Source: Vulcanimicrobiota bacterium (GTDB lineage Bacteria > Vulcanimicrobiota > Xenobia > Xenobiales > JADMJV01). Taken from it: DNA of 64,000 nt. The notes beneath the pieces were generated by a model. That model saw only the letters and a program-made list of their open reading frames with translations. It was not told the DNA's origin and searched no databases. The position numbers and the translations under genes are program-made. Shown piece by piece: positions 57,443-64,000 of this stretch. Within the stretch, counting starts at the first letter, position 1. Each line of letters opens with the position of its first letter. The stretch covers positions 34,677 through 98,676 of the forward strand of contig JAFKGI010000030.1 of NCBI GenBank assembly GCA_017307785.1, read 5' to 3'.

Positions 57443-58659
57443 CCGATTTCCACGCGCACGCGGCTGACGATTTCGCCGATCACCTGCTCGACTACGCGGG
57501 TCTCGGGATGGCGCACCATGAGGTAGCCTTCGCCGTCGTGGTGGTTGGCTCGCACCTGGCCGAGGTAGGGGAGGTCGGCCTCGACCACCAGGTGGCGGAA
57601 TTCTTGCAGGACCGCTTCCAGTCCGTGAATGGCCACCACTTCGCCGGTGCCCATGCCGCGGAAGAAGGCGGTGCCGACGGCGTACTTTCTTTCCTGGGGC
57701 GGAGTGAATTGATTGAGCGTCATCAGGCGAATCCAGGCGTCATACATGTCGTAGTCGTTGGCCCAGTTCAGCGAGGTGAAGATGCGGGATCCCGGTGGGC
57801 GTGCTCCTACTTCGCCCACGGCCACGCGGCCGTCGGGTCGTCGGAACCACTCCAGGTGGCTCATGTTGCTTTCCATTCCCAGTGCCCTCAGGGCTTGCTC
57901 ACCGACGCGGCGGATGTCGTCGTATTCCGGGATGTCGATTTCTCGAGGGGTGAGGATGCGCCACTGCATCCAGGGGTTGCGCAGCACTTCCAGAGGGGTG
58001 GGCATGTAGCGGGTGATCGAGTGCCAGAGGGCCTGGCCGTTGACCGAGATGGAGTCGAGGGTGTACTCGTCGCCCTGGATGAACTCCTCGAGCTGCAGCG
58101 GGTTCCAGGGGCTGGGTGGGGTTTCCGCCAGCACTTCCTCCAGGTCTTGCTCGTCCTCGCACTGGTGGATCTCGCGGGCTCCGACGCCCGCCACCGGCTT
58201 GATGATCAGCGGGAAGCCGACCCGGGAAGCAAAGTAGCGAGCTTCTTGCGGGGACTCGACGGTGCGATGCTGGGCGCAGGGCACTCCGGCCGCGTTGAGG
58301 CGGTCTTTCATGACGCCCTTGTCGCGAAAGTTCTGCAGGGTGCTGGCGGACATACCGGGGATGTCGAGCTCCTCGCGGGCCTGGGCCACCGAGACCTGAA
58401 TGAGCTCATATTCCGTGAGCATCCGATGAATGGGCCCAAATTGTCGGGAGAGCCCTCGGGCCGCCCAGACCAGCTCCTCGGCGTCCAGCAGATTCTCCAC
58501 CCGCCAGTAGCCGGACAGCGAGGCAACCACCTCCGGTGACAGTTCGTGATCTTCGGCGGTGCTGATCAGGCCAACCTGGATCCCTTCAATGCGAGAGAGA
58601 CGGTCCAGAAACAAATAGACGTCCTTGCGGAGCAGCGGAGAAACATAGACAACGAGCAT
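57439..58659 (-). CDS. ATP-grasp ligase-like enzyme
   Basis: A 406-residue ATP-grasp protein. The central fold has FPLIIKPVAGVGAREIHQ (ATP-binding strand and loop), LQLEEFIQGDEYTLDSISV and GRVAVGEVGARPPGSRIF, whose Glu and Asn/Arg residues bind magnesium. The family joins a carboxylate to an amine or thiol using ATP. CAGGGGC precedes ATG 58659; the longer frame is an artefact. It is the last gene of the four-gene TOPRIM operon, 19 nt after the previous stop. Substrate unknown. Confidence 0.85.
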   Translation of the reverse strand: MLVVYVSPLLRKDVYLFLDRLSRIEGIQVGLISTAEDHELSPEVVASLSGYWRVENLLDAEELVWAARGLSRQFGPIHRMLTEYELIQVSVAQAREELDIPGMSASTLQNFRDKGVMKDRLNAAGVPCAQHRTVESPQEARYFASRVGFPLIIKPVAGVGAREIHQCEDEQDLEEVLAETPPSPWNPLQLEEFIQGDEYTLDSISVNGQALWHSITRYMPTPLEVLRNPWMQWRILTPREIDIPEYDDIRRVGEQALRALGMESNMSHLEWFRRPDGRVAVGEVGARPPGSRIFTSLNWANDYDMYDAWIRLMTLNQFTPPQERKYAVGTAFFRGMGTGEVVAIHGLEAVLQEFRHLVVEADLPYLGQVRANHHDGEGYLMVRHPETRVVEQVIGEIVSRVRVEIG

Positions 58660-58678
58660 GCCCCTGCTCTTTGCGCCT

Positions 58679-60004
58679 TCAGGCGCCTTGTCCTCGCAGC
58701 CGCCCGTCCAGAATTTCCACCAGGCGCTCCGGGGGCTGCAGCCAGTCGGCGTGGATGCCTCGGGCCTGGCCCCCGATTCCACCGGTCTGGGCCACGAACT
58801 CGTCGACGCGGCCGTCGGAGGCGGACAGCGGACGGGAGAAGAGCCTGAGTTCTTCGGAGGTGAAGACCTCGGGAGTGATGAGGAATTCGGGACCGGCCGG
58901 GCAGGAGATGCCGAAGCGGGCCAGGTGCTCCACATGCGAGAAGCCGGCCAGGCGTCCGCCGGGGTCGAAGTCGCCGAAGACGAGCACGCGCACGGATTGG
59001 GTGAAAACGGCCTGCAGGGCGTAGACGAAGAATTCGGTGGAGACCAGCCGGGAGACTCCGCCGGTCACGGTCCAGGTGATGCCGAAATGGCGGGCCGCGG
59101 CCTGGCCCATGTCGGCCAGGTCTTCTTTTTCGATGAGCAGGATGACGTTGGGGTGGCGGGCGCCTATTTCTCGGTCGCGTTGGAAGGCGTCGCTGAAGCC
59201 CAGGTCCCGGTAACAGAACAGGCGGTCTTCTCCAATCATGCGGTTGAGCAGGTCGTTGTAGAGGAGTTCAGCGCCCGTCTTGTGGCGGAGGTGGGGAATC
59301 AGGCCGGCCCGCTCCAGGGTGGCCAGCAGAGGGCGATACCAATAGCCCCGGTGGGTTTGGCCGTATTGGATGCTCGAGCCCAGGCGGCGATACTCCAGCG
59401 TTTGCCAGAGCAGGTTGGCAATGAGAGTGGCCGCGGTGGGGAAATGCCGCTGGAGTATTTCTCTGGGGGCAGTGGCGATCTCGAAGGGGAATTCGCGCAG
59501 GAAGGGGCGCGTCAGGGAATCCGGCAGCAGCTGCAGGGAGGGGAGGCCGAGAGAATCGAGGACTTTGCCCTTCCAGGAGGGAGTGACGCGCAGCCGGCGG
59601 CCGTTTTCCAGCAGCAGACCGTCTTTTTCGATGCGGCGCAGAGAGCGCGGATGAAAGAACCACCTGGGGCCGCAGGGGCAAAATGGGGGCAGGTGCTGGT
59701 TGGTGGCGGGAATGGGGTCTCCGGCTCCGTGAAGGAACAGGCCTTGGGCAGTCTTCTCCAGGCTCCAGAACGGTTCGGGTTGATAGGCAGGTCGTGGGTC
59801 GGCGGGACTGTGCGGGAAGTGGGCCGGATCCAGGCAGTTTTGAAGAAAGCGACCGTTGACCCAGCATTCTCCCGGGCCGGGCAGATAGCCCACCGTCCCG
59901 TCGGCGGTGACGACTCGACGCCGGTCGGGAAAGGCGGGGACGATGGAGGCGATCAGCTCTTCCGGTAAGCAGGCCAGACCGTGCTCGTCTTCAAAAAAGA
60001 TCAC
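58679..60004 (-). CDS. Spo11/TopoVI-A-like TOPRIM protein, single-module
   Basis: A 441-residue protein starting at a GTG that overlaps the upstream stop (GTGA). It has a small beta-rich start (residues 1-50), a LytTR-like strand pattern (RSLRRIEKDGLLLENGRRLR) near 145 and a helical part with GYWYRPLLATLERAG (Y223). A C-terminal TOPRIM-like fold follows: ILLIEKED with E292, then VLVFGDFDPGG with D345/D347. E and DxD in this order and spacing resemble topoisomerase VI-A/Spo11 and DUF2220/DUF2399 proteins. Paralogous to the next gene. Confidence 0.65.
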   Translation of the reverse strand: MIFFEDEHGLACLPEELIASIVPAFPDRRRVVTADGTVGYLPGPGECWVNGRFLQNCLDPAHFPHSPADPRPAYQPEPFWSLEKTAQGLFLHGAGDPIPATNQHLPPFCPCGPRWFFHPRSLRRIEKDGLLLENGRRLRVTPSWKGKVLDSLGLPSLQLLPDSLTRPFLREFPFEIATAPREILQRHFPTAATLIANLLWQTLEYRRLGSSIQYGQTHRGYWYRPLLATLERAGLIPHLRHKTGAELLYNDLLNRMIGEDRLFCYRDLGFSDAFQRDREIGARHPNVILLIEKEDLADMGQAAARHFGITWTVTGGVSRLVSTEFFVYALQAVFTQSVRVLVFGDFDPGGRLAGFSHVEHLARFGISCPAGPEFLITPEVFTSEELRLFSRPLSASDGRVDEFVAQTGGIGGQARGIHADWLQPPERLVEILDGRLRGQGA

Positions 60005-62529
60005 TCGGTGAGCTCGCGCCAGCGTTGCACCAGGCGCTCGTAAGGTTGCAGCCAGTTGGCGTGAATGCCGCGAGCCTGCCCCTGGACACCGCCGCTCTCC
60101 CGCACGAAACGGGCTACCCGGCTCTTGCCCTCGGTGGTGGTGGGCAGTAGGGCGCGGGAATAGAGTTCTTGCTCCTCGGGCGTGAAGACGGAGGCCAGCA
60201 CCAGGCGCTCGATGCGCGTGCACTCGCAGCCATAGAAACGAAGATGGTTGCGCAGGGTGGTGGGCATATCCCAGCCGGCCTGGTCGAAATCGCCGTAGAA
60301 ATAAATCTCCACTTCGCTGAGGGGCTTCAAGGCCTCGCGTAAGTATTTCACGGCCAGAAGCGACGGATTGCCCTGGGTTTGCAGCAAGGTCATCCCAAAT
60401 TCTTGCTGGAGCAGGCGGCCCCATTCCGCGATTCGGTCGCCTTTTTCCAACAGCAGAATGCGCTGCGGCTGGCGTTCTCCGAGAATGCGATTTTCTGGAA
60501 AGGGATCGCTGAAACCCAGCTGGTCATAATCGAAGAGCCGGTAGACCTTGACCATTTTGGTCACCAGATTGCAGAAGCGCAGGTAAATGCGGTCTTTGAC
60601 GGACATCCTCTCGAGCTGGCGACGCGTGAGATAACCGGCGCGATAGAGAGTGGCCTGCATAGGGCGGTAGAAGAAGCCGGCAAAACCGTCGCCGTAGCGA
60701 TAGCGGCCGCAACCCACCTGCCAGAGCACATTGGCCATGAGCGGCAGCAGACCCGAGAAATCGGCGCGCAATTTCTCCGCTTCGGCTCGGGCGATCTCGT
60801 AAGGAACGTCGCGAATTTCCAGAAAGCGCAGGCCCCGCGAATCCGGTCCGAATGCCGAAAAACTGGGCACTCCCGCGATTTTTAGCCAGCGTTGGGCGGC
60901 GGTGCCGCGAGGCAGGGCGAAGCTGTGGCCCCCGTCGAGAACCAGACCGTCGGAAGAGGACGATTGGATACGCTGGTAATTGGCCGAAAGGGTGCGCGTG
61001 AGGGCGGCCAGAGAAGGGTGTTGAGTGGCGGCATAGGGGATGCCGGTGTCGACTTCGGAACCGTCTTCCAGATGCCAGACGCCCATTTCGTTGCGAGACT
61101 CCAGCCACAGGGTGGGGTCTGTTGTGGTTGCTGCGGGTGGGGCCGGCGGCACGGGTCCGGGATGGTGGAACACTCTTCCGTCCTTGAGCTCGACTCGCCA
61201 GCGGGACGGTGGGGTAGGGGACCAGCTGAGGATGTCTTCGGGATTTACGTAGACCAGGCCGGTATAGGATTCGAGCGGGATGCGCCGGAAGGGTTCGCGG
61301 CTTTGTGGGGTGGCCTGCTGTGGTAGAGCCTGCGGCAGATCTTCCAGGCGGTGGAGAACGGCCGTCGGCCCCGGACATTCCAGCTCCCATCGTTCGAATC
61401 GGTTCTTTAGTCGTTCTGCTTCTCCGGGCTTCAGGTCGAATTCGAGGATTTGCAGGGGGCCTTGTAGCTCGGCGGCCAGGAACTCGAGGGCCAGCTGTTC
61501 CTGGTCGCCGGTTAGAAGCAGGCTGACGCCCGCCGCTTCGGCCGCCTGGCTCGCAGGTTGTCGATGGCTGACCGGGGCGAGTAGAAGCACGTCAGGGCGC
61601 AGATGGCCCCTTTTTCGGCGGCCCGGGTCCTTTTCGGTGAAGCCCAGTTGGCGCAGTTGCAGCACTTCGGTTTTGAAGACCAGAGTGCGGATGAGCTCGC
61701 GAAGATCTTTCAGGGTGAAGGTGTAGCCGCAGCGCGCCCCGGCGGCCATCAGCGGGTTGAGCAGGAAGGTATGGATGTTTCGGCCATAGTCGTTGGGCTG
61801 ACCGTGTTCGAAGTGCACCACCGTCTGCCAGAGCAGATTTTCTGCAAAAGTCTGTTTGTCCGGGTGGTCCTGGAGGATTTGCGCCGGGTCGGCGCTGGTC
61901 AAGTCGTAGGGGAAGTCTCGGAGCTTCCAGATCTTGCCCAGCACATCCAGGTCTTGTGTGCTCAAGGATTCCAGCCCCAGGCGGGCGGCCAGCGCGTGGT
62001 TGCAGCGCCCGCTGACTTCAAAGCGCTCCCCCTGATCCAATTGGACCCAGCCCAGCACGCCGGCGTTGCCGAATTTGCGCACGCGCCGCAGATCGATCAG
62101 ACGCCGACTGTCTATTTTGACCAGATCCGGAAAGACCTCGCGCAGCTGATTGGAACTCAGCTCGCATTCCGATTCTTCCGTTTCCGTGCGCCAGATCCAC
62201 TTCTTATCGCGGTATTCCACGGCCAGCAGGCCGGGAGGAAGTTCGTCTTCTTCTTCCTCGTCGTCTTCCGCCGGGTGGAGTGGGGTGTAGGCATAGAGAA
62301 AGCCCGCCGGGTCGCGCCAGAAGTCGCCGTCCCGGGTCAGGTGCTCCGGTCGGACCCAGCCGTCCGCCAGCGGGACCCAGGGGCCGTCGGGGAGAGGGCC
62401 GGTGCGGTGGCCCACCCGGCCGTCGGCCAGAACCACCCGCCAGCGCCGCGGATAGGTGGGCATCAGGCTGGCGATTTCCTGGGCCGGGACATAGAGCATC
62501 TCCTCGGCGGTTTGGACGACCAGGTTCAC
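60001..62529 (-). CDS. Double-module Spo11/TopoVI-A-like TOPRIM protein
   Basis: An 842-residue protein made of two copies of the same module, about residues 1-415 and 420-842. Both open with a (Y)VxxxEI...RWRVxLxDGRV...GP segment; the first copy then has a LytTR-like part (KIDSRRLIDLRRVRKFG). The second copy is intact: Y621 in FFYRPMQATLY, LLLEKG with E695 and YGDFDQAG with D747/D749. The first copy has lost the Glu (LLLAPV) and most of the DxD. GTG 62529 overlaps the upstream stop; ATG 62547 is an alternative start. Confidence 0.65.
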   Translation of the reverse strand: MNLVVQTAEEMLYVPAQEIASLMPTYPRRWRVVLADGRVGHRTGPLPDGPWVPLADGWVRPEHLTRDGDFWRDPAGFLYAYTPLHPAEDDEEEEDELPPGLLAVEYRDKKWIWRTETEESECELSSNQLREVFPDLVKIDSRRLIDLRRVRKFGNAGVLGWVQLDQGERFEVSGRCNHALAARLGLESLSTQDLDVLGKIWKLRDFPYDLTSADPAQILQDHPDKQTFAENLLWQTVVHFEHGQPNDYGRNIHTFLLNPLMAAGARCGYTFTLKDLRELIRTLVFKTEVLQLRQLGFTEKDPGRRKRGHLRPDVLLLAPVSHRQPASQAAEAAGVSLLLTGDQEQLALEFLAAELQGPLQILEFDLKPGEAERLKNRFERWELECPGPTAVLHRLEDLPQALPQQATPQSREPFRRIPLESYTGLVYVNPEDILSWSPTPPSRWRVELKDGRVFHHPGPVPPAPPAATTTDPTLWLESRNEMGVWHLEDGSEVDTGIPYAATQHPSLAALTRTLSANYQRIQSSSSDGLVLDGGHSFALPRGTAAQRWLKIAGVPSFSAFGPDSRGLRFLEIRDVPYEIARAEAEKLRADFSGLLPLMANVLWQVGCGRYRYGDGFAGFFYRPMQATLYRAGYLTRRQLERMSVKDRIYLRFCNLVTKMVKVYRLFDYDQLGFSDPFPENRILGERQPQRILLLEKGDRIAEWGRLLQQEFGMTLLQTQGNPSLLAVKYLREALKPLSEVEIYFYGDFDQAGWDMPTTLRNHLRFYGCECTRIERLVLASVFTPEEQELYSRALLPTTTEGKSRVARFVRESGGVQGQARGIHANWLQPYERLVQRWRELTE

Positions 62530-63662
62530 CGCCAGCGGTCGCGACATTCCCGGAGCGCGGGTAGATCGGCTTCGTTGAGGTTGGGTTGCAGGCCACGCAG
62601 GGCTGCTCGGGTCAGCTCCGGGTCGTCGGTTTGGAGTCTTTCTAGAAAGACTGCTTTGTGTGTGGGGTTCTGGAAGCGGCTGAGGGCGATGAGCGCGGTC
62701 AGGGGATCGGGTCCGTCCAGGCGCTCGAGGAGGGCCTGCTGGAGGGCGGTGGGGTTGGGGCAGTGCAGGAAAGCCTGGTTGAGCTCGCGCTTGAGCTGAC
62801 GCTGCGGATCGTCCCACAGGCTGAACAGGTAGTCCTGAGTGGCCTGGTCGCCGTGTTGGTAGTGGAGCGCCTGGACGGCGGCACTGCGCGCGTCGTAGTC
62901 CCAGCTGGCGCGGTCCTTGTTCTCTTCGGTGATGGCGGCGATCTGCTCGGGGGTGGCGTGCTTGGGGATGGGCTTGGGTTTGCGGGCGAAGAGGATCTGG
63001 GGGCGGACTTTTTCCAGGGTGACCGGGTCGCGCGTGGCGCAGTGGCGGAAGGCCTGGGCGGCGATGAGCTGGAGGGGCTTGGAGCCGTCGCTGAAGAGGG
63101 GAATGACGTCGGCGGCCAGACGCTCGTCCGGCTCGTCCAGGATGTGCCCCAGGCCCTGGGTGCGGACGCCGAGACGCTGGTCTTGCAGGTTGCCGCGGAT
63201 GAGTTCAAGGTCTTTTGGGGATTTGGGCTGCTGGGGGTGGTGCTCGGTTTGGGTGGGCTTTCTTTGCAGGCGGCTGTAGAGCTCGCGCACGCGGTAGTCG
63301 GCGTGGGTGCGGTAGGTCTCGGTATCGTCTTCGTTCAGGGTGGCCAGGGCCAGGGCCAGGGCCAGGGGGACGAGGACGCGGAATTTCGGTTGGAGCGGGG
63401 GGATTCTGCTTGCGAGGAGGGTGCGGATTGGCTCGCTTGTTGTGAGGTCGAGGGGGGTGACGCCCTGGGCCAGGGCCTCGGGGTCGGCGCCGTTTTGGAG
63501 GAGCCAGTGGGCGGCGGCCAGGGCGTTGTGCTCGGCGGCGTAGTGCAGGGGGGTCCATTCGGTGTCCGGGTCGGGGGTGTTGACCTGGTCGGTGAGGCGC
63601 CGGAGGGTGTCGGTGTCGTCCTGGGCGGCGGCCTGGTGAATGGACTTGTGTGTGAGTTCCAT
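62526..63662 (-). CDS. Ankyrin and HEAT-like repeat protein
   Basis: A 378-residue protein with two ankyrin repeats near the N terminus (KSIHQAAAQDDTDTLRRLTD and WTPLHYAAEHNALAAAHWLL). A hydrophobic stretch (FRVLVPLALALALATL) may be a membrane helix. A long helical region with HEAT-like repeats follows (DPELTRAALRGLQPNL near the end). It is the first gene of the operon; the stop overlaps the next gene's start. ATG 63662 was chosen over an earlier frame start. Likely a scaffold for the TOPRIM proteins. Confidence 0.7.
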   Translation of the reverse strand: MELTHKSIHQAAAQDDTDTLRRLTDQVNTPDPDTEWTPLHYAAEHNALAAAHWLLQNGADPEALAQGVTPLDLTTSEPIRTLLASRIPPLQPKFRVLVPLALALALATLNEDDTETYRTHADYRVRELYSRLQRKPTQTEHHPQQPKSPKDLELIRGNLQDQRLGVRTQGLGHILDEPDERLAADVIPLFSDGSKPLQLIAAQAFRHCATRDPVTLEKVRPQILFARKPKPIPKHATPEQIAAITEENKDRASWDYDARSAAVQALHYQHGDQATQDYLFSLWDDPQRQLKRELNQAFLHCPNPTALQQALLERLDGPDPLTALIALSRFQNPTHKAVFLERLQTDDPELTRAALRGLQPNLNEADLPALRECRDRWR

Positions 63663-64000
63663 GAGGGGCGGTTCGAGCCGGGGGTGGGAGGGGACCTGCC
63701 TGTGGAGGTGGTCACTGTTGACCGCAGACCAGCCGCTGGCCAAACTCGCACATAGTTATTGCCAAATGGCACCTGTAAAAGGACTGAATGAAACCCACGG
63801 ACACTGATTCCTGCACCGTTGGGTTTACAGAAATTTCTTGTCTACTCTCTCGGATGTCCTATCCTGTAGCCGTTTTTCCTCTCGAGCGGAGTGTATACTC
63901 CACCCCTGAAAGTCGGAACAACGCTCACGCTCCCCGTTGGCAATGGTCGGGTACCACTCTCTGCTACAGGTCACCCTAAAGTAGCCATTCGAGAATATCC
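63663..64000. other. Non-coding region with inverted repeats
   Basis: I see no convincing gene here; a 63-codon frame at 63788-63979 has no ribosome binding site or protein-like composition. The region holds a 10-bp stem with one bulge (63791-63800 with 63816-63826), a GGAGT/ACTCC palindrome around 63888-63901, and CCTGTAGC/GCTACAGG arms at 63863 and 63963. It must contain the promoter of the ankyrin gene operon and may also carry a transcribed structured RNA. Confidence 0.4.

Noticed and set aside
58658..59968. 436-codon plus-strand frame opposite the single-module TOPRIM gene
   Set aside because: The minus-strand frame has conserved TOPRIM motifs and operon overlaps; this one shows only compositional bias.
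63788..63979. 63-codon frame at the window end
   Set aside because: No ribosome binding site, poor composition, and it runs across inverted repeats.

Overview
The window is GC-rich (roughly 60 percent), gene-dense bacterial chromosome with no rRNA, tRNA, insertion sequence, CRISPR array or phage structural gene that I could see. Lipoprotein-free secreted proteins, a Tat signal, a PEP-CTERM-like anchor, an MscS channel and many PAS-type sensor kinases point to a free-living, environmental, probably diderm bacterium with heavy signal transduction. The many orphan genes and home-grown small protein families suggest a poorly sampled phylum. I cannot name it from sequence alone; an Eremiobacterota- or Armatimonadota-like lineage would be only a guess.

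Layout. 0-9 kb: end of an unknown gene, a DUF2252 protein, a large hybrid histidine kinase, a small M48-type protease, a short Gly/His-rich protein, a zinc-ribbon protein, an acetyltransferase, a MauE/DoxX membrane protein and a PPK2 polyphosphate kinase. 9-18 kb: a tightly overlapping operon of a VIT-VWA protein, a beta-propeller protein and two tiny membrane proteins, then HEAT-like, secreted and orphan genes and a secreted C39-like protease. 18-22 kb: YbaK, a MarR-GNAT fusion, an HNH nuclease, a P-loop kinase and a second copy of the short Gly/His-rich family. 22-29 kb: a cluster of Ala/Gly-rich proteins with glycine-zipper-like hydrophobic stretches, two of them clearly paralogous, plus a PEP-CTERM-like metalloprotease. 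29-38 kb: a GAF/PAS hybrid kinase, an alpha/beta-hydrolase-like protein, and an operon of a (HGK)n repeat protein, a zinc-ribbon protein and a KAP-type NTPase. 38-50 kb: PilZ, two overlapping membrane histidine kinases, a ComEA-like protein, an MscS channel, a Tat cupin, a quinone-oxidoreductase-like enzyme and another hybrid kinase. 50-55 kb: a convergent pair that looks like one Ser/Thr-kinase/ATPase/histidine-kinase system split into complementary halves. 55-57 kb: a divergent SDR/AraC pair. 57-64 kb: a four-gene operon of an ankyrin/HEAT-like protein, two proteins with Spo11/topoisomerase VI-A-like TOPRIM motifs (one internally duplicated) and an ATP-grasp enzyme.

The strongest candidates for undescribed biology are the TOPRIM/ATP-grasp operon at 57.4-63.7 kb and the split kinase at 49.9-55.4 kb. 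Next come a short palindrome GACCCG(N2)CGGGTC that recurs at gene 3' ends between 7 and 36 kb, the short protein family sharing PDRNPFLDFLTAPLQALGK, the (HGK)n/zinc-ribbon/KAP operon and the glycine-zipper-like cluster. The genome style is extremely compact: GTGA start/stop overlaps within operons and 4-nt shared stop codons between convergent genes are both repeated.
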